Assembly (NCBI GenBank): GCA_050260515.1
Contig: JBLNCI010000022.1
Coordinates: 62,001 to 126,000 of the forward strand
Source: DATJIG01 sp050260515
GTDB lineage: Bacteria; Pseudomonadota; Alphaproteobacteria; SMXQ01
Direction: 5' to 3'
DNA: 64,000 nt
The position numbers and the translations under genes are program-made. This document shows positions 45,044 through 53,081 of the stretch, in pieces (position 1 is the stretch's first letter; each line of letters opens with the position of its first letter). The notes beneath the pieces are model-generated. The model was not told where the DNA came from. It ran no database searches and worked only from the letters and a program-made list of their open reading frames with translations.

Positions 45044-45919
45044 ATGAAGACACTGGCGTTCAGGCAAACCACCGACCGCGGCCACTGGGTCGGCGACGGA
45101 TTCCCGGTCCGCAGCATCTTCAGCTACAACGACCGCGCCCGCGAGCTCTCGCCGTTCCTGCTCCTCGACTACGCCGGACCGGCGAACTTTCCGCCGACGG
45201 ACAAGCGACGCGGCGTCGGCGAGCATCCGCACCGCGGCTTCGAAACCGTGACGATCGTCTATTCCGGCGAGGTCGAGCACCGTGATTCGTCGGGCGGCGG
45301 CGGCCGCATCGGCCCCGGCGATGTCCAGTGGATGACGGCGGCGGGCGGCCTCGTACACGAGGAATTCCACGGGGCCGAGTTCCGCAAACGCGGCGGCGCA
45401 TTCGAGGTCGTCCAGCTTTGGGTGAACCTGCCGGCGAAGGACAAGATGTCCGCCCCGGGATACCAGGCGATCACCCGCGAGCGCATCCCCGTCGTCGACC
45501 TGCCCGCGGACTCCGGATCCGCTCGCATCATCGCGGGCCGATACGACGACGTGGTGGGGCCGGCGCGGACGTTCACGCCGATGAACGTGTGGGACGTGGT
45601 GCTCAGGGCGGGACGGCCCGTCGAGCTTCCCGCGGCGGAGGGGCATACGACCGCGCTGCTCGTCCTCAAGGGCCGCGTGCGGATCGAGAACGAGGAATTC
45701 GGCGAGGCGGAGATGGCCGTGCTGACGCGGTCGGGCGCGAACATCGCCGTCGCGGCCACCGAGGACGCGGCCGTCCTCTTTCTCAGCGGCGAACCGATCG
45801 ACGAGCCGATCATCGGCTACGGTCCATTCGTCATGAACAGCGAGGACGAGATCAGGCAGGCGGTCGTCGACTACCAGACCGGCAAGATGGGGCACCTCAA
45901 GGCGCCAGAGGCCGTCTGA
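45044..45919 (+). CDS. Pirin family protein
   Basis: A 291-aa bicupin. The N-terminal metal site is EHPHRGFETVTIVYSGEVEHRD (His, His, His, Glu pattern), followed by GPGDVQWMTAAGGLVHEE. Pirins are iron proteins; some oxidise quercetin, others act in regulation. ATG 45044 has GAGAGG upstream; an earlier in-frame start at 44999 is less likely. A strong terminator follows. Confidence 0.92.
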   Translation: MKTLAFRQTTDRGHWVGDGFPVRSIFSYNDRARELSPFLLLDYAGPANFPPTDKRRGVGEHPHRGFETVTIVYSGEVEHRDSSGGGGRIGPGDVQWMTAAGGLVHEEFHGAEFRKRGGAFEVVQLWVNLPAKDKMSAPGYQAITRERIPVVDLPADSGSARIIAGRYDDVVGPARTFTPMNVWDVVLRAGRPVELPAAEGHTTALLVLKGRVRIENEEFGEAEMAVLTRSGANIAVAATEDAAVLFLSGEPIDEPIIGYGPFVMNSEDEIRQAVVDYQTGKMGHLKAPEAV

Positions 45920-45937
45920 GCGCTGGTCGACCGAATA

Positions 45938-45964
45938 AAAAGGCCGCGCGGTGCGCGGCCTTTT
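45938..45964. terminator. Bidirectional Rho-independent terminator
   Basis: A 12-bp stem (AAAAGGCCGCGC at 45938-45949 with GCGCGGCCTTTT at 45953-45964) with a 3-nt loop sits between the convergent pirin and Bug receptor E genes. The A/T flanks make it work in both directions. Confidence 0.92.
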
Positions 45965-45988
45965 GGCTCGCCGACCGGGCCCCGTCCC

Positions 45989-47089
45989 TCAGGACTTCTT
46001 CCCCTTGCCCTTCTCGGACTTGCTCTCGGCTTTTGCCGGATTGAGGCCCTGCGTACGCATCAATCCGTCGAACGCGGCGATCGCCTCATCCGACGTCGCC
46101 GCAAGCTCGCGGATCATGCCTTCCATCGTCTCGGCGGATACCGGCGTGAACCCCTCGAGCGCCGTGTCGGCCTGCGCCAGGAACTCGGGGTCCTTTGCCA
46201 TCTCGTTGAAGGCGGCTCGGTATACGTCGCGAATGGACTCGGGCGTCTTTGGCGGCAGAGCGATCCACTTGAAGATCGTGCCGGCGCGCCAGTAGTCGTA
46301 CGCCTGCTTCATTGTCGGATCGGTGATCTTGCCGTTCATCGCGTCGGTGAACAGCGGCGCGTTGTCGGCATCGGCCCGGCCCGAGGGCGGCAGTCCCTTC
46401 CCGAGACCGTCGAGATAGATGATCTTGTACTTCGAGATATCGGTCAGCTTGTCGACCATGTACCCCCGAGGGAACGACGTCATGTCGATCTCGCCGCGCT
46501 CGAGGGCGATCATCAGGTCGGTGCTGCCGGGATATCCGACGACCCATTTCGCATTCCATCCGAGGTACGCGATACCCCACACGGTCATGCGCATTCCGGA
46601 GCGCGGAACGCCGGCGACCGACCCCATGGCGACCGGCTTCTTCGACTTGTCATAGAGGCGCGGCAGCGCGTCGGCGCGGATGATCATGACGTTGTCGCCG
46701 ATGCGGCCGCCGCCGATGATCTGGAAATCGAGCGGGTTGTAGCGTGCCTGGGGCGCGCGATAGGTGATCGGATCGACCTGGGAGTTCGACGAGGTCGTGA
46801 TCGTCAACCCGTCGGGCTTCACCTGCTGCACGACGTAGTTGAGCGCCGAGACACCGTGCCCGCCGGGCACGTTCTGGGCCACGATGTTCGGACCGCCGGG
46901 AAGATGCTTGGCGAGAAAGCGCGCCAGCAGCCGCGCCGAAAGATCCGTGCTCCCGCCGGGCGTGGTCGGGATGATCATCGTGATCGACTTGTCCTTGAAG
47001 GTGATGCCCGGCTCGGCCGCCGTCGCACCCCAGGCGACGGCGATGCACCCGAGCACCGCGACCGCAACGGCAAACCAGAACTTCCTCAT
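45989..47089 (-). CDS. Bug/TctC family periplasmic receptor E
   Basis: A 366-aa Bug-type receptor: signal peptide (WFAVAVAVLGCIAVAWGATA), SITMIIPTTPGGSTD and QNVPGGHGVSALNY. It ends in a highly charged tail rich in Lys, Ser and Glu (AESKSEKGKGKKS) not found in the other copies. ATG at 47089 has a perfect AGGAGG. It follows receptor F in the same direction with 32 bp between, so the two are probably co-transcribed. No TctAB. Confidence 0.85.
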   Translation of the reverse strand: MRKFWFAVAVAVLGCIAVAWGATAAEPGITFKDKSITMIIPTTPGGSTDLSARLLARFLAKHLPGGPNIVAQNVPGGHGVSALNYVVQQVKPDGLTITTSSNSQVDPITYRAPQARYNPLDFQIIGGGRIGDNVMIIRADALPRLYDKSKKPVAMGSVAGVPRSGMRMTVWGIAYLGWNAKWVVGYPGSTDLMIALERGEIDMTSFPRGYMVDKLTDISKYKIIYLDGLGKGLPPSGRADADNAPLFTDAMNGKITDPTMKQAYDYWRAGTIFKWIALPPKTPESIRDVYRAAFNEMAKDPEFLAQADTALEGFTPVSAETMEGMIRELAATSDEAIAAFDGLMRTQGLNPAKAESKSEKGKGKKS

Positions 47090-47121
47090 GCGAACCTCCT
47101 CCATCACGCGCGCGACATCGC

Positions 47122-48129
47122 TCATCCTCCGATCGCCGTCCGCGCCTTCTTCTTCACCTCGACCGGGAGCTGCATCAGCGACGTGACGATCTTCGCGACC
47201 TCTTCTCCGGAGTCCGGATCGAGATCGACCTTGGTCTTCTTCGCGTCCTGCCTCAGGGCCGGGTCGCTCATCGTGGCCGTGAACGACTTGCGCATCGTCG
47301 TGACCCGTTCCGCCGGCGTGCCGGGCGGAAAGGCATAGACGCGGGCGGTCGCCATCTGCCCGAAGATCGCGTCGAGCAGCTTCCGCTGCTCGTCGGTCTT
47401 GGCGAACGACTGCGTCATGGGCACGTTCGGCAGCGCCGGGTAAGGCTTCAGCCCCGACTGCGTGACGGCGATCAGCTTGCCGTCCTTGAGGAGTTGCGGC
47501 CAGCTCGAGGTCAAGGTCGAGGCGTTGATGCCGCAGTTCCCCTGCAGCTCGCCGCGCTCAAGCGCGAGAATGCGGTCGGCGGCCCCCTTGTATCCGAGCA
47601 CGATCTTCATCTTCGTGCCGAGAACGTGATTAATGGCGTTGGGGAACGAGAAGTTCTGGGCGCCCTTGCCGGACGCGCCGACGATGACCTCCTTCTTCCG
47701 GAGATCGTCGAACGAGCGGATGCCGGACGTATGCCAGAAGCTGCAGACGTCGGTGTCGCTGGTCATGTTGCCGACCCACTCGAGCTTCGAGGGGTCGAAG
47801 TCGCCGCGGATGCCCAACGCCGCGTCCAGCACGTTGCTCGCGCGCACGTTCCCGAGCGTCGTTCCGTCCTTCGGCGCGATCTCGGAAAGGTGCTGGGCGG
47901 CTCGCAGGCCGCCGCCGCCCGGCATGTTCTGGACGACGATCGTGGGCTTTCCCGGGATGTGATCCGCGATGTGTCGCGACAGCAGTCGTGAGTAGGTGTC
48001 GTAACCGCCACCCGTATCGCTGCTCACCGTGATGATGAGGGTTTTACCCGCGTAGAAATCCTCAGCCCTCGACGGAAGGGCGATCGAGATCACCGCGCAG
48101 ACGGCGGCTAAGGCGAGCAGTTGGCGCAT
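47122..48129 (-). CDS. Bug/TctC family periplasmic receptor F
   Basis: A 335-aa Bug receptor: signal peptide (LLALAAVCAVISIALPSRA), DFYAGKTLIITVSSDTGGGYD, VQNMPGGGGLRAAQHL and KDGTTLGNVRASN. Related most to receptors A-C. ATG 48129 with GGGAGG; the open frame upstream to 48459 is not supported. Upstream lies a 14-bp palindrome that may be its operator. Confidence 0.85.
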   Translation of the reverse strand: MRQLLALAAVCAVISIALPSRAEDFYAGKTLIITVSSDTGGGYDTYSRLLSRHIADHIPGKPTIVVQNMPGGGGLRAAQHLSEIAPKDGTTLGNVRASNVLDAALGIRGDFDPSKLEWVGNMTSDTDVCSFWHTSGIRSFDDLRKKEVIVGASGKGAQNFSFPNAINHVLGTKMKIVLGYKGAADRILALERGELQGNCGINASTLTSSWPQLLKDGKLIAVTQSGLKPYPALPNVPMTQSFAKTDEQRKLLDAIFGQMATARVYAFPPGTPAERVTTMRKSFTATMSDPALRQDAKKTKVDLDPDSGEEVAKIVTSLMQLPVEVKKKARTAIGG

Positions 48130-48188
48130 GGGAGCCTCCCTGATGGCTTCTGGCGCTGGTATTGGCGGCCCTGTGTCGGGCTCCGTTA

Positions 48189-48202
48189 GTCTTATATAAG
48201 AC
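48189..48202. promoter_or_regulatory. Palindrome GTCTTATATAAGAC upstream of receptor F
   Basis: A perfect 14-bp palindrome 60-73 bp before the receptor F start, placed where a promoter would be. GntR-type regulators of organic-acid genes often bind such AT-centred dyads. A further dyad (AGCCGACT at 48217-48224 with AGTCGGCT at 48251-48258) follows further upstream. No regulator gene is adjacent. Confidence 0.5.
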
Positions 48203-48289
48203 GCGCCGCTGCCGCAAGCCGACTTATCCTCGCCATAAGCACAGAGAGTTAGTCGGCTTTCTTCACACGGAATCTTAGCAGAAAGCAAA

Positions 48290-48312
48290 AAGGCCGCGAC
48301 AAGCGCGGCCTT
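48290..48312 (-). terminator. Rho-independent terminator of groES
   Basis: A 9-bp stem (AAGGCCGCG at 48290-48298 with CGCGGCCTT at 48304-48312) with a 5-nt loop, followed on the minus strand by TTTTGCTTTC. It lies 26 bp past the groES stop, so groES is a single-gene unit on this side. Confidence 0.85.
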
Positions 48313-48337
48313 GAGTGCCCCCAGATGACGCGTGGGC

Positions 48338-48733
48338 TCAGTCGCAGCAGTCCTCGTCGTGGACGTGGTCCAACGTGCACGCGGCGGCGTGGCTGTGTCC
48401 GCCCGCGCCCTCTCCCTTCGCGCGCACCGACACCTTGGCGTCGCCCTCGACCACCCCAAGGATGTCCCGCTCCTTGAGCACCAGATACTCCTTGTCCTCG
48501 ACCTTGATCTCGGTGCCCGACCACTTGCCGTAGATCACGCGGTCGCCCTTCTTCACGGCGAGGCCCATCACCTTGCCGTCCTTGCTGCGATAACCCGAGC
48601 CGACGGCGATCACCTTGCCCTGGAGCGGCTTCTCTTTGGCAGTGTCGGGGAGAAGGATGCCGCCCTTCGTCTTTGCGCTGTCGACCGTGGCGGCTTCGAC
48701 GATGACGTGGTCGTGCAAAGGCCGGAAATTCAT
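48338..48733 (-). CDS. groES: GroES-type co-chaperonin with His/Cys-rich tail
   Basis: A 131-aa GroES. Residues 1-96 are a standard Cpn10 fold (FRPLHDHVIV, mobile loop KTKGGILLP, VGSGYRSKDGKV, KKGDRVIYGK, ILGVVE). Residues 97-131 form an extra tail with His113, His115, Cys119, His123, His125, Cys129 and Cys130 among acidic residues. Normal GroES ends near residue 97. A comparable metal-binding tail is known in Helicobacter pylori HspA, which binds nickel. No groEL is adjacent; a terminator closes the gene and a divergent cytochrome gene lies upstream. Likely a second, specialised GroES; metal binding is inferred. Confidence 0.92.
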   Translation of the reverse strand: MNFRPLHDHVIVEAATVDSAKTKGGILLPDTAKEKPLQGKVIAVGSGYRSKDGKVMGLAVKKGDRVIYGKWSGTEIKVEDKEYLVLKERDILGVVEGDAKVSVRAKGEGAGGHSHAAACTLDHVHDEDCCD

Positions 48734-48926
48734 GGGTTGCCTCCCTTTGGAGCACTCTCGATTTCGCTGCGGCGGGAGTTATGGGACCACCGCCGTTAAC
48801 TGTCAACGGGCCCGCTTTCCTTAAGAATTCCAATGCTCCGTCGGTCGGCGCGCAAAATACGCCCCTTGCCGCTACCGCCGTAAGCTGCAATCGTTCGCGC
48901 GTTCGATCGCTTCCCGGAGGCTCCCC

Positions 48927-50246
48927 GTGAATTCAGACAATAACCGGACCCCCAGCGCACGGCTGTCGCTCGTGGCCGTGCTCACCGCATCCCTCCTCGC
49001 CGCATACGGCGCCAGCGCTCCGGCGCGGGCGGCGGATCCCACGCCGCCGTCGCTCGCCTATCCCGAAGGAGTGGCGGCCGACCCGGTGAAGCGCGGTGAG
49101 TACCTGACCCATGCCGCCGATTGTCAGCCGTGCCACACAGTGCCGGGCGGGACTCCGTTCGCCGGCGGCCGCGCGTTCAAGATTCCGGGCGGCACGCTCT
49201 ACACGCCCAACATCACGCCCGACAAGCAGACCGGCATCGGCAACTGGACGGACGACCAGTTCATCCGCGCGCTGCAGGAAGGCCTCGATGATCACGGGCG
49301 CCACATGTACCCGGCGTTCCCGTACACTTCGTACACTGGCCTGTCGCGCGACGACATCCTCGCGATCAAGGCGTATCTGTTCAGCCTCGAGCCCGTCGAG
49401 AAGCGCCGTCCGCGCTCCGACATCTCCTTTCCGTTCAACCAGCGGTGGCTGATCGGCGCCTGGAAGACGCTGTTCTTCGACAGCAAGCGGTTCCAGCCCG
49501 ACACGTCGAAGTCCGAGGAGTGGAACCGCGGCGCCTATCTGGCGGGGCCGCTCGGCCACTGCGGCGAGTGCCACACACCCCGCAATCTCGCGATGGCGGT
49601 GAAGAGCAGCAAGCCGCTCGCCGGCGGGCAGGCCGAAGGCTGGGTCGCCTACAACATCACTCCCGACAAGAACAGCGGGATCGGGGGATGGAGCGACGAA
49701 GAGCTCATCCAATACCTCTCCACCGGCTTCGCCCAGGGCAAAGGCTGGGCGAACGGCCCGATGGGCGAAGCGATCGGGGCGAGCCTGCATCACCTCAGTG
49801 AAGGCGATCACAAGGCGCTCGTCGCGTGGTTGCGCACGGTGCCTCCGGCGCAAGGCAAGGAGCAGAAGCCGCGCTACGCGTGGAGCGGCGACGACCGCAG
49901 CAAGGTCGGTCTCGAGACCGATTCGGCGACGGCGCAGGGCGCTCGTCTCTACACGTTCTACTGCGCCGGGTGCCACGGGTCCGGGGACGATGCGAGCTCG
50001 CCGATCTACTCGGCCATGTCGAACCAGAGCAGCGTCGGCGCGAACCCGCCGCACAACGTCATGATGGTGATCCTGCAGGGCACGCGGCGAGCGGACAACG
50101 CACGCATCTTCATGCCCTCGTTCCGCGACAATTTCACGGACGAACAGGTCGCCGCCCTGACGACCTACATCAGCAAGCGCTTCGGCGATCCAAGCGCGAC
50201 GGTGAGCGCGTCGGACGTGCGCGACGCGCGCAAGCAGCTCCAGTAG
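48927..50246 (+). CDS. Triheme cytochrome c (alcohol/gluconate dehydrogenase type)
   Basis: A 439-aa periplasmic cytochrome with three CxxCH heme sites: Cys66-His70, Cys212-His216 and Cys346-His350. Signal peptide LVAVLTASLLAAYGASAPARA. The three-domain layout with TPNITPDKQTGIGNWTDDQFIRAL and repeated NITPDKNSGIGGWSDEELIQYL matches the cytochrome subunits of membrane-bound alcohol, gluconate and sorbitol dehydrogenases. No dehydrogenase subunit gene is next to it, so the electron donor is unknown. GTG start at 48927 with GGAGG. Confidence 0.9.
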   Translation: MNSDNNRTPSARLSLVAVLTASLLAAYGASAPARAADPTPPSLAYPEGVAADPVKRGEYLTHAADCQPCHTVPGGTPFAGGRAFKIPGGTLYTPNITPDKQTGIGNWTDDQFIRALQEGLDDHGRHMYPAFPYTSYTGLSRDDILAIKAYLFSLEPVEKRRPRSDISFPFNQRWLIGAWKTLFFDSKRFQPDTSKSEEWNRGAYLAGPLGHCGECHTPRNLAMAVKSSKPLAGGQAEGWVAYNITPDKNSGIGGWSDEELIQYLSTGFAQGKGWANGPMGEAIGASLHHLSEGDHKALVAWLRTVPPAQGKEQKPRYAWSGDDRSKVGLETDSATAQGARLYTFYCAGCHGSGDDASSPIYSAMSNQSSVGANPPHNVMMVILQGTRRADNARIFMPSFRDNFTDEQVAALTTYISKRFGDPSATVSASDVRDARKQLQ

Positions 50247-50252
50247 ACGACG

Positions 50253-50280
50253 GGAGCCCTGGACGAAAGTCCAGGGCTCC
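50253..50280. terminator. Bidirectional terminator with GAAA loop
   Basis: A perfect 12-bp stem (GGAGCCCTGGAC / GTCCAGGGCTCC) with a GAAA tetraloop at 50265-50268 lies between the convergent cytochrome and GlcG-like genes. The T-tract is poor but the hairpin is strong and placed at both stops. Confidence 0.75.
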
Positions 50281-50285
50281 GCTCG

Positions 50286-50822
50286 TCACCGCAGGCGGTC
50301 CGCGATCTTCGCGATTCCGGCCTTCGCGCATTCCTCGTCGCCGACCTTGACGCCGCCGGGCGTTCCGCCGACGCCGATCGCCCCGACCGTCTCGTTGCCG
50401 AATTTGATCAATACGCCGCCCGGCGCGAGGATCAGACCTGGGATGCCGTTGATCCGCGCGATCGCCGCGGGGCTCTGGGTGATGCGCTTCGTCAACTCCG
50501 AGGTCGTGGTCTCGCCGCTGGAGTACGAGTAGCTCAGCACCGTGTACGCCTTCGCGTGCGCGCTGTAGGCTCCGTGGATGGAGCCGAACTCGTCATGGAT
50601 CAGCACGAGTTCCATCCCGGACGAATTCATCACGCTGACGGAGACGTGGTGGCCGGCCGCCTTGCATGTCGCGAGCGCTGCCTGCGCGGCCTCCAGCGCC
50701 ACCTCATGCGTAAGGTAGTGCTGGGTGGGCAGCGGCTCCGCAGACGCGGCGCCGGCGCCGACCGCCGCGGCCGATGCGACGATCGCCGCCATTCGTAAAC
50801 CTGTGTGAGCGAAACGGGACAT
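50286..50822 (-). CDS. Exported GlcG/HbpS family heme-binding-like protein
   Basis: A 178-aa protein with a signal peptide (AAIVASAAAVGAGAASA) and the DUF336/GlcG fold: LEAAQAALATCKAAGHHVSVSVMNSSG, AYSAHAKAYTVL and the glycine-rich PGGVLIKFGNETVGAIGVGGTPGG. The family includes the heme-binding HbpS and proteins of glycolate and other oxidative operons; function is unclear. ATG 50822 with GGGGA. A cytosolic paralogue is at 58138-58566. Confidence 0.87.
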   Translation of the reverse strand: MSRFAHTGLRMAAIVASAAAVGAGAASAEPLPTQHYLTHEVALEAAQAALATCKAAGHHVSVSVMNSSGMELVLIHDEFGSIHGAYSAHAKAYTVLSYSYSSGETTTSELTKRITQSPAAIARINGIPGLILAPGGVLIKFGNETVGAIGVGGTPGGVKVGDEECAKAGIAKIADRLR

Positions 50823-51093
50823 CGATCCCCTCCCCTGTGTGCGGCGGGTCTTCCGCCGTCGTCGTTGACGCCGCAGCGTTAACCCTAACACCGGCGCGAT
50901 TCCGCGACTCCCATCGTCGCGGCTCCACCCATTGTGGTTGCGTCGGGTAACGGAGTCCACGCGGCGGCCATCGCTGCGGCGAATCTTTGCCGCTATCTCG
51001 GCGATGCGGGGAACCTAGACTCGTGGTGCGCGCGGAATCGCCCGCCGCGAGACCACGCGCGGTTCCACAAGCAGAAGACAAAGGGCGGAATCG

Positions 51094-51627
51094 ATGAAGT
51101 CGTTCACCGAAATGCTCCTGCGCTTCGGCGCCATCTGTGCCGCCGTCATGGGCCTCGCCGCGCATTATGCGTGGGGTGACGTCCTGTCGGACCGCACGGG
51201 CCGCTTTTCCGCGGACTTCCCCGGCCGCGCCGCGACGTCGACCCAGACCGTAGCGACCGAAGCGGGCCCCGCGATCGCACACATCTACTCGCACCGCAGC
51301 ACGCGGGGCACGACATACACCGTCGTCTACAGCGACTATCCCGCCGGCGCGCTCGCCGGTGCGAAGCCCGAGAGCGTCTACGAGGGCATCATCAATGGCG
51401 CGATGGGCCAGTCCGGAGGCTCTCTGAAGAGCAGCAGCGCGGTCCGCTCCGACGGCGTCACCGGGCGCGAGGCCGTGTTCGAATCGGCCGACGGGAAGAC
51501 CGCCGTTCGCGCCCGCTACTTCCTGACCGGCGACCGTCTGTACCAGGTCGCGTACGAAGGCGCGCCGGGATCGGAGGCCGGAAAGGATGTCGTCGCCTTC
51601 CTCGACAGCTTCCAAATCCTCCGATGA
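51094..51627 (+). CDS. Hypothetical exported protein
   Basis: A 177-aa protein with an N-terminal hydrophobic signal (FGAICAAVMGLAAHYAWG). The mature part has SDRTGRFSADFPGRA, a run of beta-strand-like segments (GTTYTVVYSDYPAG, RARYFLTGDRLYQVAYEG) and ends DVVAFLDSFQIL, a pattern shared by many uncharacterised periplasmic proteins. I give no function. ATG 51094. A strong terminator follows 40 bp downstream, so it is a single-gene unit. Confidence 0.7.
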   Translation: MKSFTEMLLRFGAICAAVMGLAAHYAWGDVLSDRTGRFSADFPGRAATSTQTVATEAGPAIAHIYSHRSTRGTTYTVVYSDYPAGALAGAKPESVYEGIINGAMGQSGGSLKSSSAVRSDGVTGREAVFESADGKTAVRARYFLTGDRLYQVAYEGAPGSEAGKDVVAFLDSFQILR

Positions 51628-51666
51628 GTCACCTGCGCTGAGTTCCGCGTAACCTCCGAGGACTCG

Positions 51667-51697
51667 ACACCGGCGCGCTTCCGCCGGTGTTTTTTTG
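51667..51697 (+). terminator. Rho-independent terminator
   Basis: A 9-bp stem (ACACCGGCG at 51667-51675 with CGCCGGTGT at 51682-51690) and 6-nt loop followed by a run of T, ending the hypothetical exported protein gene. Confidence 0.92.
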
Positions 51698-51700
51698 CGC

Positions 51701-52690
51701 TCACATCGCGCCGGCAGCCTTGAGGTAGGTGATATCGACGAACCGTTCTGGCGCGGGCAGCGGCTTCTCGATCTCGCCGCTGTCGCCGAGAAGCTCGATG
51801 ACCTTCGCCATCCCGGCCATGCTGATCTCCGCCGACCTCGGCATCACACCGCGATGAGGCTCGTAGTAGAACGCGAGGATCTCGCGAGCGACGTCCATTG
51901 GCGCGTTCGTGGTCTCCGCCATGATCGACGCGACGGTCTCTCGATTCTTCGCATCGGCCATGAACCGATAGGTATCGGCGAAAGCGCGGGCGAACCGCAC
52001 CATCACGTCACGGTGCGCCCCGGCCCAGTCCTTGCGCGCGGCGATGACGTTGAACTGAAGCTCCGGGATGACCTCGCTCGAGTCGCCGAGTTTGGTGTAG
52101 CCCTTCCGACCGAACAGGATGTCCTCCGGCTGGCCGAGCGGCACGGCCGCGCAATCGCCGTCGGTCAGGCACTTCGCGCGCACGGGCGTACCGACGAGTT
52201 CGGTGGTCTTGTACTGCCGCTGGTCGAGGCCGTGCTTCGCGAGCAGGAGCCGCGTGGCGATCGAGATCGTGTCGGCGGGCAGTGAGAATCCAACGACGCG
52301 TCCCTTGAGATCGTCGAAGGACTTGATGTCCGGACGCGCCATCAGGCTGTAGACCGTGTTCGCCGGCCCGCCGATCACCGCGACGGTGTGGAAGTTGCGC
52401 GACAGCACCGCCTGGATGAGGTACGGCGTCGCGGTGTGGGTCACGTCGACGTCGCCGTTCTCGGCGGCATTGACCATCTGCTCGACGCCGGGCAGCGGGA
52501 CGATCTCGAGCTCGATCCCCTCCCGCGACAGGAAGCCCTGGCGCTGGGCGGTGTAGAGCGGCAGCGACGAGATGCTCCGCGCCGAGTTGGCAATGGCCCC
52601 GTAGCGGATCTTCACCGCGTCGGCCTCCGCTGCGGCGCTCCACAGCGCGGAAGCTCCCACCAGTACCGCCAACGCCCGCCGCATCGACAT
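51701..52690 (-). CDS. NMT1/SsuA-like ABC substrate-binding protein
   Basis: A 329-aa periplasmic receptor with a signal peptide (ALAVLVGASALWSAAAEA). The mature start KIRYGAIANSARSISSLPLYTAQRQGFLSREGIELEI is typical of the NMT1/taurine/sulfonate receptor group, as is VTHTATPYLIQAVL and SFDDLKGRVVGFSLP. A pair of Cys (KCLTDGDCAA) sits where the ligand often binds. No permease or ATPase is adjacent. ATG at 52690 with GGAGGGGG is preferred over the upstream start at 52729. Confidence 0.82.
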   Translation of the reverse strand: MSMRRALAVLVGASALWSAAAEADAVKIRYGAIANSARSISSLPLYTAQRQGFLSREGIELEIVPLPGVEQMVNAAENGDVDVTHTATPYLIQAVLSRNFHTVAVIGGPANTVYSLMARPDIKSFDDLKGRVVGFSLPADTISIATRLLLAKHGLDQRQYKTTELVGTPVRAKCLTDGDCAAVPLGQPEDILFGRKGYTKLGDSSEVIPELQFNVIAARKDWAGAHRDVMVRFARAFADTYRFMADAKNRETVASIMAETTNAPMDVAREILAFYYEPHRGVMPRSAEISMAGMAKVIELLGDSGEIEKPLPAPERFVDITYLKAAGAM

Positions 52691-53081
52691 CTCCCCCTCC
52701 CGTATTCTGGTTCGCTCTCGGGTTGCCATGAGGATAGCAGCTTCGGTGCTCAGAAAACGAAATGCCTTCCGCGTTGGCGAGGAACGCTTCGGTTTATAAG
52801 GACTTTTCGTATCGGCTTACGATGATCGCTCTTGCTCCCGATCAGGGGCGGCGCGACACTGTGACAAACCACGGCACGCCGAATACGGCGGCCCCAAGAA
52901 CGAGCGCCACGGGAGGCGTCCACGGACACACGGCATCAGCCGTTCCGCATCGTCACGGGCATTGCGGTCGCAGTGCACCGGCTCCCTGTCGCGTTCGCTT
53001 TGCCGCTCATCGTCCGTTGCGACCGGACCCGCGGCAGACGACCACGTCGCACCAACCACGTGTGCAAGGGGGAGTAACGTC
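52691..53081. other. Divergent upstream region without a gene
   Basis: This 391-bp stretch separates the NMT1-like receptor (minus) and the cytochrome/beta-propeller gene (plus). Open frames exist on both strands but lack recognisable protein features, so I regard it as regulatory or decayed DNA. GGGGGAG before 53082 is the ribosome site of the plus-strand gene. Confidence 0.6.

Noticed and set aside
48751..48757. AGCACTC upstream of groES, half of a CIRCE heat-shock operator
   Set aside because: The second half (GAGTGCT) at the required spacing is missing.
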